Origin: Takakia lepidozioides
Taxonomy: Eukaryota; Streptophyta; Takakiopsida; Takakiales; Takakiaceae
Direction: 5' to 3'
NCBI GenBank assembly: GCA_030704615.1
Contig: CM060731.1
Coordinates: 18,290,001 to 18,354,000, forward strand
DNA length: 64,000 nucleotides
Each line of letters begins with the position of its first letter. The stretch's first letter is position 1. Positions 35,501 through 45,126 of this stretch are shown here, one piece after another. A program made the position numbers and the translations under genes. The notes beneath the pieces were generated by a model. The model was not told where the DNA came from and did no database searches. It was given only the letters and a program-made list of their open reading frames with translations.

Positions 35501-35627
35501 TCAATGGCAGGGGTCAGCCACACTCGGTCTTCATACAATGATGGAGAGGCTAGAGAACCAAGTTTCGGAAAAGAAGCTTAAGAAACCAAGCAAGCTCCCC
35601 AAGAAGACCGTTAGGAGGAGACGATGA
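32514..35627 (+). CDS. IQ-motif BAG-domain co-chaperone, BAG6-like (paralog 2)
   Basis: Two exons, 32514-33734 and 33918-35627, join in phase 0 to 976 aa. The N-terminal 330 residues are Pro/Ser/Val-rich and probably disordered. The IQ motif (AAVKIQSTYRSYVVRR, from residue 334) is followed by the BAG domain (about 357-440), split by the intron after LLLQLDIMQ and continued as GVDPVVRDRRKTLTREL. The 74 residues from the IQ motif to the intron align without gaps to paralog 1, with 38 identities. A long acidic tail ends in a coiled-coil-like segment (LTQQLIEENKKLKTLLADVL) and a basic end (KKPSKLPKKTVRRRR), again as in paralog 1. The expected role is an Hsp70 nucleotide-exchange co-chaperone regulated by calmodulin. 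Both copies are intact, so neither is an obvious pseudogene. Confidence 0.92.
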
Positions 35628-36847
35628 AGGGAAATGTTTTCGCAAACCATTTGTGCTGAGAGAGAATTGTTGTGTCTCGTTTCTTGATAAGAGTGTACAA
35701 TAGAGATTCTGGCGAGGATAGGGAAGTTGATGTTCCTGCCATTGCAGAGAAATCATTCATCACTTCGTGTACATTTTGTAACACTACATCTCAGTAAAGC
35801 GTTGATTCTCGCTTCCCACGCAAACCGGTGTGCCCCTGTTGAGTTTTACAGCTTCCTCTCCTCTCCATTTGAAACATGAAATCTGTAAGAGGTATCTGTA
35901 AGAGGTAAAGCCCTCGCCCCAGGACTTTCCTGGGAAGCCCTAGTTTTAACAAAGCCAAAAAAAAAACTTTGAAAAGTGAGTGCTGCATCGACAAGCACAT
36001 GCGCGAATTTATGGCGCCCCAAAACAGTAAAAACTGCGTTAGCTAGGATTTTCTACAGCCCTATGGATACTCCAAAATTCAAGGTTAAGCAGAGTTCACA
36101 TGTCCATGTCGAGCAGACCTTGCTATGGCTTTGTTGTGTTCAACTCATTTGTTGCAGCGCCTCTGGTACGATCCAAACTCTAAGTCTGATCTTGGTCATT
36201 TTCCAATGTATTCTCTTATACTACATAAAATTCATCTTTGATTCTGAGGTTGGGTAGCATGTGAGCACAAGGGCATATTCCCGAATTTGCATAAATTTTC
36301 CGCGAAATTTTTATGCGAAACGAATTTGGTATGCGAAACGAACACAGAGAGAACAAGTAGCCCCTATACCCCATGAGCATGTTACCCTATAGGCGTGGCG
36401 TTTTCTCCACAACGGGCGCAAGAGTGTGCTGTGAGGCTTCAGCTGAAATTGCAGGTCCTCACTCATAGCTAATTTCTCGCGGAAGAAATATGTACCACAC
36501 AACCTGATAATTTCGTAGGACAAAACTCTATACCAACCAGCCTAACAAGAAATCAACTGCAGCAGAAAGTATGAGAAGCTCACTATTTAAGTCCCCATCA
36601 CCAAGCCCATATCACCAAAGTATTTCTCAAATACCAATATGAGTTTCTCAAAGCGAAACCCACTTCTGCATAGTATTTCTCAAACACCAGGAAATGTTTC
36701 TCAATACCAAACCCACCGTTACATACGTTTGTGTCCATATCACCAAGTCTGTCTCAAATACTAGGAAGGGTTTCGCATAATGCGAAACCCACCGGTGCAT
36801 AGGTTTGTGCCCATATCACCACGTCTTCCTCAATGCGAAACTCGTCG
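35628..36847. other. Spacer after BAG gene 2 with degenerate TATGCGAAAC-type repeats
   Basis: No gene is supported. The first part is probably the 3' UTR of BAG gene 2. From about 36300, and especially 36580-36850, degenerate units of roughly 75 bp recur, with phrases such as CCCATATCACCAA, TTTCTCAA and GCGAAACCCACC. A perfect 23-nt palindrome lies at 36768-36790. Confidence 0.6.
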
Positions 36848-36850
36848 CTA
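36580..36850. repeat. Degenerate tandem repeat with 23-nt palindrome
   Basis: Three to four diverged units share CCATATCACCA, TTTCTCAA or TCTCAAATAC, and GCGAAACCCACC. One unit contains GGGTTTCGCAT-A-ATGCGAAACCC at 36768-36790, two perfect 11-bp arms around a single base. Confidence 0.6.
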
Positions 36851-37260
36851 CAGGTTCCTAACTACTCTACTGAAGTTTTCGCCTCGCAGAATTGGCGCAG
36901 ATGTACCGTATTCAACCTTTATGACTTTTTCGCGAGTGCTCAACTCCATGATGCCCTTGAAAACCTCTCTGTCGTGTTTCTTATTCTTATCCCGCATGAA
37001 ATTTGTCAACTTCTCATGCATCGTGTCGATGTCATGGGTTCCGAATGCTTGCATTACTACACGCTTCATGTCTTTAAAAGGCAGCACATTCTCTTTATTC
37101 TCACTGCGAGGAACACAGAAATGAATTAGTTGTGATCGCAAGTAATGAAAAATTCCAAACAATAGAAAAGCAAGAGGGTGCTTTAGTACCTTTGTTGTCT
37201 GAGAAGGCTCTCCAACATCGTCACTTTCTTGAGCAGCTCGGTCTCTGTAAAAGATCTCAT
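36848..37260 (-). CDS. Small two-exon gene of unknown function
   Basis: I do not recognise this family. On the minus strand, exon 37260-37190 begins with ATG in a good context (CCGCCAATGAGA). It joins across an 86-bp intron with a canonical GTAC donor, U-rich body, CTAAT branch-like site and CCTCGCAG acceptor to exon 37103-36848. The joined frame is 108 aa and ends in TAG. The N terminus (MRSFTETELLKKVTMLESLL) looks helical and leucine-spaced; the rest is charged (for example MHEKLTNFMRDKNKKHD). No signal peptide or membrane segment is seen. It could be a real lineage-specific gene or an exon pair of a degraded mobile element; the repeat block next to its 3' end leaves the second option open. 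Confidence 0.5.
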
Positions 37261-38859
37261 TGGCGGAGGCGCCGAACTGGCAGGTCCAGCTCCTTCTCCG
37301 TCATTGATCGTACCCAGTTCCAGACAAGATCACAAGATCATCCTCAGCTGAAGTCAGGACAGTAGGATAGAGGTTCGGTCGATAGAATGGATGTGCACAA
37401 CAGCACCACTTCTAGATGCTCCTCACAAAAGTCATCTGCATCCCTGCTACACCATTCCTCATATAAACAATCAGTGCCCAAGTGAGCCAGGGGGAGGGGG
37501 TGTTAGGCAGAGAGAGGTCAGGATAGAAAAGAGAGACAGAGTAACAACGATGACGTTCACACCTGTGTGGCAGGAAAGTCAAAAATGCCTCTTTTTTTGG
37601 TGGAGGAGGTCTAGGGAAAAACAGAGAGAGGAAAAGAACTTTATTAGAGCAATGCCCATGGACCTAGAGCACAAAGAGAACAAAAGTATAGGGTGAATGC
37701 AGGGTTGACTGGACCAAAATGGACGTTACCAGCACAGTTTTAGATGACTGCAATTGATGGTGTCATCAATTGAAATTGAATTAACTCATTAAAACCAGCA
37801 AATATATATGTCATTGGATTCATATCTTCAATACGCACCCATAGCAACTTTCCAATCATGAATCCGATAAGAAATGACGCCGCTATGGACTTTTGAACAC
37901 CGTCATTGTGGACTGTTACCGCAATGAATGGAATTACAATGGACTCAAGTTCTCATATGTGCCATTGGTGAATTCCATTGAAATTTGGACATAAGGTGGC
38001 CATTTTGGTCCACATCATAGGTATGGATTTGAAGTGGCAAAATCATTTGTCATTTGACTCATATGGACTAATATATGTAAAAAAAATAGGCGTTTTTTGA
38101 AAAGTCCATAGCTCATCTTGTTTTTTGGATTTTGGGTGTCATTTGTTTTCTAGAAGTATAAAAACCTATAATCTTCAATAGTTAGGTGTCATATTGAAAT
38201 GTTTTTTGTAAACTCTAATTTTTAGTTTTTCATAATTTCTCTAAATAATATACTAAAATATTTAATGAATTATATCTTTAATATTTGGGGTAGGACTCTT
38301 TATTTAATATGTTCAATATACCATTATCTATCACTAAAAAAATATTTTGGGATAGTATCCTCAACTTTTGTTTTTTGGTCATGGACTTTCATGGAGCAGG
38401 ATCTGTCGTTTTTGGTCCACTCAAGCCTGCAACTGCCCTAAAATTGAAGTACTAAAACAATGCCAAACAGAGAGAGAAAGCAAGAAAGAATTTACATATG
38501 CAGAGGAATAAAGAGATAGGAGAAAACTTAACCATGCTTGCGGTGTAGCCAAAACCCCAGCACACATGGACAAAGTGCAAGGCAGGAGCAGGCCGGAATG
38601 AAGACCACGAAAAGATAAGAAGCATTGATCGGACTTTGCCTGTTGTAGGCTTCTAGTCATCCACCCGAACCCCCTTTGGACAGCCCTGGGCGTTTTTCCA
38701 TATGTCAACTCTCCTTGCTATATATGGAAATAGGACGAAAAACAACTGACTATTTCCGATGGTATTGCACCAATACGGTTTACCTCAATATACAGTCCAC
38801 TCTGGCTTTCTAGATTTTCTCGAGAAAACGCTTAATCATATCACTGCATATTCACCTCA
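37261..38859. other. Gene-poor region containing a MITE-like element
   Basis: No gene is seen. The AT-rich interior from 37702 to 38427 is bounded by inverted repeats and is listed separately. Confidence 0.65.
37698..38431. mobile_element. MITE-like inverted-repeat element
   Basis: The left end (from 37702) reads GGGTTGACTGGACCAAAA and the inverted right end (from 38427) reads GGCTTGAGTGGACCAAAA, 16 of 18 matching. Both ends are flanked by TGCA (37698-37701 and 38428-38431), which may be a 4-bp target duplication or part of the repeat. An internal inverted copy of the same motif (CCATTTTGGTCCA at 38000-38012) pairs perfectly with 37710-37722, suggesting a nested or composite structure. No transposase is encoded; the superfamily is uncertain. 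Confidence 0.6.
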
Positions 38860-39186
38860 CTATTCAGATCTAAGGAAGGCTGCATTTGATAATATTTTCG
38901 AGAGTAGGCTAGCACCCGATGGCCTTGCCGGACGATTCGAATAGAAAAACCTATTGGATATTGAGAATTTTCCCTTCTTCTGCTTCTTCTTCGCAGCTGC
39001 CACCTTTTTATCGAGCTCAGCGGATGCTTCAAGAAGGCTGAGGACAGTTCCCTCACCTACATCATCCAATGTCATCTTCATCTTCTTCTTCTTTTTCTTC
39101 GGCACAGCTGACAACTTTTTCTCGAGCTCAGCGGATGCTTCAGGAAGGCTGAGGACAGTTCCATCCACTACGTCATCCGATGCCAT
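38860..39186 (-). CDS. Lysine-rich ORF with a 37-residue tandem duplication, unknown function
   Basis: Minus-strand ORF of 108 aa starting at 39186. It contains two tandem 37-residue units, each with DDV..GTVLSL, EASAEL.KK and a lysine run; at DNA level the period is 111 bp (GAGCTCAGCGGATGCTTC at 39013 and 39124). The in-frame duplication argues for past coding constraint. The frame is open upstream to about 39233, so it may be an exon of a longer gene. The family is not recognised. Confidence 0.35.
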   Translation of the reverse strand: MASDDVVDGTVLSLPEASAELEKKLSAVPKKKKKKMKMTLDDVGEGTVLSLLEASAELDKKVAAAKKKQKKGKFSISNRFFYSNRPARPSGASLLSKILSNAAFLRSE

Positions 39187-39651
39187 CTCAACTTGCAATT
39201 CCAGCCACGGTTCTGTTGAGTTTACATTCTCAATTTACAATTTGACCAATTCAAATGCAGTGGCCAAAGATGTTCTAAAGACAAATGAAACAAACGAACT
39301 TTCTAAGCATGTATAATTTGACAAACGTACTAATCAACCAGACACTCTGTACCCATTTTAAATCTAAATTGATGCTACTCAATTCAAGCCATTGACACAA
39401 TAGGAAAAATAAAGACGACGTTCAAATGGATTATACATGTATTGTGGACAACCTGAACACATAGAGCGAAACTACCCCAACAAGAAATGATTCAAAACTC
39501 GGGGCACAACATCAGTGTAAGATTGGAAAACGTCATAGTAGGGTCCATGCGATTGGATACAACGAATTGCTTATCGAAAAAATGTCTTTTTCTACCTTCG
39601 GATTCTGAACATTGCTTCACAATTCCTATAAAGATTATAACATTTGCATGA

Positions 39652-39921
39652 TCATGACATCCCAATAGACTCACTTTTGGATTTGAGAGCTTCAACATGT
39701 TTGAATTCGTCCTTGAGGCCACCCACCGTCCCTTTGAATTCGTTCTTGAGGTATTTGAATTCGTCTTTGAGACCACGAACGTTGTCTTGCACATCACTAA
39801 GGGAGATCTACATAGCCGATAGCTTGTCATCCATCCCATTGAACCTACTCTCCAGTACAAATTTGTTTGTTGCTATTGTCCCGCCGCAAACAGCGACGAG
39901 AGAGGAAAACACAAATTTCAT
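39652..39921 (-). pseudogene. Fragment: membrane segment plus charged helical repeats, one in-frame stop
   Basis: The minus-strand frame starts MKFVFSSLVAVCGGTIATNK, a likely membrane segment. After an in-frame TAG at 39808-39810 it continues into repeats of the type LKDEFK..LKNEFK..LKDEFK before a TGA. The helical pattern on both sides of the stop in the same frame suggests a broken gene or gene fragment. The family is not recognised. Confidence 0.3.
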
Positions 39922-41149
39922 ATCCTGGCTGTATCGCTTGCTGTAGGCAAACTCGAGTCTATTTATTCATTGCTTGTGACAAACCTAAAACAATGGATTG
40001 TAATTTTTCCAGGGACAATATGGATTGGCAATGGTGGCAGAGCTGAAGGTAGGTCTATGTGACAAGGCACAACCACATGCCTTGAAATACTACTCCGATG
40101 CGTGGGCGACGTTTTTCAACCCAAAACGAAATGAGTCCTTTGCGGCCACCTTCATCATGGAGTTGATGGATGCCAACCTGAGGTACACTATAGTCAAACA
40201 CAGATCAAATAAGAAACTGATTAGATCTACAAAAGCAAAAAAAAATGGAGGCAAAGAACAGTGAAAGCAAATGTTGTCCACGAAACTCAATCACTAGATG
40301 TGAAGCTTAACAATCACATATCACAGATTGTCTTCAATGTCATCATTAGTCTCCTATGAATCATATGGTCATTTGACTTCCTGGTTTATACTACATAACC
40401 TCGACATTGACTAGCGATCGCAAAAAAATTCTTCGAGACCAAAATGTTAAAATATTAAAAACATTCAACTTCTATTTCTTGGAACTAAAGCCTTCATAAG
40501 GGCAATAAAAGAAAAGACGTGGCATTTCCCAATTCATGTGACTCCAATCAACACGTCAACAGACAAAAATACTCAAGTATCATCCGTTCAATATCAAAAT
40601 TTCAAAAATGTATTTGAGAAGAAAAATGTAGATATGTTGTCGGAACATTGTTCATATGATTACGCCATTGAAATACAAAAAAGAACCCAACCACCATTCA
40701 GCCCAATTTATAACTTATTTCATACGAAGTTACATACATTACGCAAATATATAGACGAGAATTTGTCCAAAAAAATCATTTAATATTCATAATCGCATGC
40801 AACAACACTTATCTTATTAGTTAAAAATCTTTACGCATGTGTGTAGATTATCATAGGCGCAACAAAGTCACTATCAAGAATTGTTATCCGTTGACGTTGA
40901 TTTCTGAACTTCTCGAGTAACTTGGACTTATAAATATTTCTACAATGATCGACGTAAGATGAGCATATAATCTTGTATAGATAAAAAAATGAGACAAATG
41001 GAAAATAATTTTCTTACAAAGTATGGATATTTAAGTTGAATACATCGTTATGCCATTTGGTTTTTACAAATTAACACTGTTTGAATTTGAATTATTTTTT
41101 TAACATTGACTTCAGCAAACCATCCAATGTCATTTAAATGTCCTTATGA
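39922..41149. other. AT-rich gene-poor stretch
   Basis: Nothing firm is seen. A plus-strand open frame at 40025-40264 follows a good acceptor (TTTTTCCAG at 40011-40019) and includes ALKYYSDAWATFFNPKR, so it could be one exon of an unrecognised gene. No partner exon was found. Confidence 0.4.
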
Positions 41150-42274
41150 TTATTACATCATCATAGGTGGACATTGACAACGTATTCAGGGAGAACATGA
41201 CTGGGGTCATGGACATACTTTCTTAAAAGACTGCCATGGAATACATCATGTACCTCCATCTTGAGGTCAACTCTAGCTTATAGGCTATTTTGCCAACTTT
41301 CTTTTATAATCCTGAAAGATCCACAGTACCTTGAAAAAAACCTTTCCTAGGTTCAATTGACTCTTCATTCTGATCCACCATTCTTTTGCCTTACCTCTCA
41401 TCTGTAAGGATGTTGTCTGAATCTTATCGGCGTCAGTGTAATCCTCACTGAAAAATTCTTCAAGCATTTCCAGGAATGAAAAGACCTATGTATAGGGTAT
41501 AATTGAACGGCCATGGAATTCTGACAACCTCACCATCTTCCTAATTTATATGTCCACTGTCCGTCTCTTTGCTACATGAGTAAGACCCCCATGACTTTCC
41601 TGTGATGAAGTAGATTTGGAAGGGGATCATTCCATCCGAGAACTTCTAGAATTTCTAGTCCTCGTCGCAGGATTTGTTTGTACATCGATAGATTGGCCAA
41701 CAGACAACCCTCATCTGGAACGGCACTAGGTTGCACTGACTTATCATGTGCTAACTGTGCCACTGCCAATTCCTTCACGGCAGCCTGTATGCCCTCTTTT
41801 ATGGCTGCTTGCATCATCAAGGGTGTCGTGAAATTTGCCTCACTACTAACAGAACGATCACCAACGGCTTTACCTGGATTTGCCATTCTTCCACAATTTG
41901 ATCTGCAGGTCAAGATCCAGTAGCTGCTTCCAAATTAAGATGCTCTGTTGTGACCATCTCTACGCTCTCACTCTTCAATGGAGAATTGTCGCTCATGTAT
42001 GTCAATTGACTCACGCGCCTCAAGTCCAACAAGCCCAAACCGCTCTGATACCAAAGGTGACAACAAAAAGTGAGATTATGGCAGAGCCAAAAGTACAAAT
42101 CCTTGAGACTCAAATCAGAACTCTTATGAATCGTTCCTGGAAAGAATGCTTGATGAAGTGAAAGATTATCCAATAGAGGAATCTACCTGAGAGAAGGAAG
42201 ATGAGATTTGAAAGAATTATCCCCACTTCAGTATTGAGGACAATACTCTCTTTTGAGAAGGAGGTGATATAACA
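41150..42274 (-). mobile_element. Internally deleted Ty3/gypsy-type LTR retrotransposon relic
   Basis: Read on the minus strand, TGGTATCAGAGC (42053-42042) matches the initiator-tRNA-Met primer-binding site used by plant LTR elements. It follows a possible short LTR (about 42274-42058, TG to CA). Gag-like coding sequence comes next (41998 to 41340; for example LQMRGKAKEWWIRM), with stops and shifts. It runs straight into a C-terminal integrase-like end (41330-41150; HDVFHGSLLRKYV.DPSHVLPE). Protease, reverse transcriptase, RNase H and the integrase core are missing, so this is a dead internal-deletion derivative. No second LTR was found. Confidence 0.65.
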
Positions 42275-44252
42275 TACCTAGGATTGAACCTCTGACAATT
42301 GAACAATTATCAAAGAACAAGTTCCCTTCCATGTGAACGTGTCAGGAACGGTGAGATGGAATAACGTGATGGTCTATGAGCTTGCTAGCATTATATGATC
42401 AGAGTAATGAGGCCATACTTCAACATGGAAAGTGGCGATGCATAGGAATAAAGCACTGCACTGTGCATAGAAAAATAGCAAGTCAGCAGGTGTATATAGC
42501 TGGCTGATCGAGAGATTTTGAATGGAGATTTCTATGATCTGTGAAAATATTGTAATAATTATAAATGCCAAGTAGGTGTATATATGAGCCTGGTTGAAAC
42601 AGATTGTGGACAGGGACGAAAAGAATAGAGAATGAACGTGTATGATTTCTATTACCTACTTTCCATATTCATCTTGAATTTTTTATAAGTTCGGTATAGA
42701 CTCATACGGCGTCGTAATGGAATATAACGAACTCCGTTGCAAATGGAATTTTGGGCAGAAAAATCATGATAGTCATAATACACATCTTCTAACATAATAA
42801 AATATATAACTCTGGACCTTTATGTACTCTCATGAAACTTTTGCAGTCGTTTTAAGTTTCTTTTCGACTACAAGTTCAACTCAATTACTTTGTAGTCATA
42901 CATTATGTGATGTCTTGCATGACAATGTTGTAGAATTCAATCTTCTAGTAAAAAATCAGCATCATAATTGTCACAAGTTTCTATTTTTCATCTAAAGGCT
43001 AATGGATGTCGACAAAAATTTCAAAGCAGTCAATTACTTAGTCGCATATGCGACTAGAAGGGTGAAAACATGTCTCATACATAACAACCATATATCTCTA
43101 GCCCCAATTCAACTTCCGAATAGTCGATAAACACAACAATAATAAAAAATGAAGAAACATCGACTGCATAATCGACTGAGCAACATATGATCTGCATTGC
43201 TGACGTAAGCACAAGCTTCATGGGAATGGCTAGTCGAAAATGCAGTGTAAACAAACACCAAGTCAAAATTCAATGGCTTTGGACAGTTTTTCTTCTATTG
43301 TGAAGCCTTTCAAGGCCTTTTTATGACAACGATTGTGTATTAACTTATACATTATTAGGACTACTTGAACAAAAGATACCCCCTTCTAGAGTGTAGGAAC
43401 ACCCAAAACATGCTATAAGTTTTGTAACATGTTGAATTTCAATATTTGCCTATTGCCACTCCTTGGAAATTGATTTATATCAAATACGAAGCCGCTAAAA
43501 AATAGATTTGTTTCGCACGCCAGATATCCCCTTGCAACCATAACACATTCTACTAAACTTAGAAACTGCACTTATTAAAGCAATTTTCACCCTCTATGTG
43601 GCATCTCATGCACCCAACAATATTATTTTCATCCATAAAACCTCTTCGACATCATCTCTAAATTACATAACAATTATATGTTTCATGCCTCTCAAGCATT
43701 TACAAATATCAAAAAAATGGAAATCCAAACCATAAATAAGAGGAACTGACAATAGAGGTTTCACATCCCCACTCAAGCCTAGCTCCAAATGTGAGAAATC
43801 CTAAGAGTTTGGATCGAAGAAAAATAATGCATACGCTTTAATATTGCATCAAACCCTACTTGGATCCCAAAAACATAAACATCAAAAATGTCCATAGAAC
43901 TAAAATCAACTCATACTTTAATCCCTTAATACCTAGCAATTCCCACCGTTCAGAAACTAATTATAAAGTAAGTGTTCCAACGCTCAAAAATGAAAACTTG
44001 GAAAACAGGAAAATTCATAAGTCAAACTACACTTTTCCAACAATATTTGTGTGCAATATTGTCAATAGGTACATGTAGTAGGTAGGTAAATGTTGATAAG
44101 ATTCACTTCTATGGATGAAAGACTAGGGCCTATTTGGGGCTGGCCCACCAAAACTGCTCAACGCTTAGGGGTTAAAGATGTATAATTATGGAAGTATAAG
44201 ATTGGTGTATGTACAGAATATAAAGCCTAAAAGTCATTAGAGTTGATATCTG
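42275..44252. other. AT-rich intergenic region
   Basis: I see no gene, clear repeat array or transposon ends in this stretch. Short ORFs have low-complexity, AT-driven composition. Confidence 0.6.
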
Positions 44253-44324
44253 GCCTTTATAGCTCAGTGGTAGAGCGTCAGTCTTGTAAACTGAAGGTCC
44301 AGAGTTCGATCCTCTGTGGAGGCA
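44253..44324 (+). tRNA. tRNA-Thr (anticodon UGU)
   Basis: A 72-nt cloverleaf with all arms paired. The acceptor is GCCTTTA with TGGAGGC (two G-T pairs) and discriminator A324. The D arm is GCTC/GAGC, the anticodon arm TCAGT-CTTGTAA-ACTGA with TGT at 44285-44287, and the T arm CAGAG-TTCGATC-CTCTG. The internal Pol III promoter boxes are present (A box TAGCTCAGTGG at 44260-44270, B box GAGTTCGATCC). A TTTT terminator follows at 44327-44330. No intron and no encoded CCA. It reads ACA codons (and possibly other Thr codons). Confidence 0.97.
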
Positions 44325-45126
44325 CCTTTTGATGAATAATTAAATGCGTTCCGGTTTTAAAGAACAGGGTTCTTTGTGCATTATCCCAAAATGGAAATAT
44401 TACATATAATGTTGAGATCCAGAATTAATTAGAGGACAAAAGAAAAAAAAGCCAAAAAGAGAATATTTTTCGAGCGAGTATTGCGTTTTCCTGACACGCG
44501 GCGGAAGATCTAAAGTGGATCTGGCCAATGAGGGGTTTGGCTTAGATCTCTCGCCAAAAAAAAAACAAAGAACAGGATATTCGCTTTATGTGCTCGTCGT
44601 GGGGTGGATGGACTGTTTTCATCCAAAGTGTCTTTGACATTCTCCAAAGTGCAGGCAGACTGAATGAATAATATGAGATGAATACTGTTGGTCGGCCAAC
44701 AGGATAAGAGCCCATGATGGGGGCGCTCCAAATGGTTGAGTTCCCCCCACGTCCCCTGGTCGGGTGCAGGATCGGGACATGTGGGGAACGAGCCACCTGG
44801 CATTGATGTGGAGCAGTCTGGCCGTGTGCGCAGAGAGGAGAACGTATAGAACTCGTTCCCTGATATTTTTCACACATGCCAGAGAGGATTCCGCAAGCCT
44901 GTCTCTGCCAACTCTCCTAGGAGCAGCTTTTGCGGTAGGACTCAGAAAGGTTTGTCCCTGTCTGTCTGCTTGTCCTCGGCTGAGTGTTGTAAGAGATCGG
45001 AATGCGCCTGTGGGCAAAAGAGCAAAGGGGATTGCTGGTTGGAAAGAGGTTTCCAGAAGGATGGATGATCTGGCGTTGTGAATTGAGGCGTGTTGTGGGT
45101 TCCTTTGATTGTTTGGAAAAGCGGTC
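44325..45126. other. Spacer and probable 5' flank of the sulfotransferase gene
   Basis: No gene is supported. The last few hundred bases should contain the promoter and 5' UTR of the downstream gene, but no clear TATA element is visible. Confidence 0.55.
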
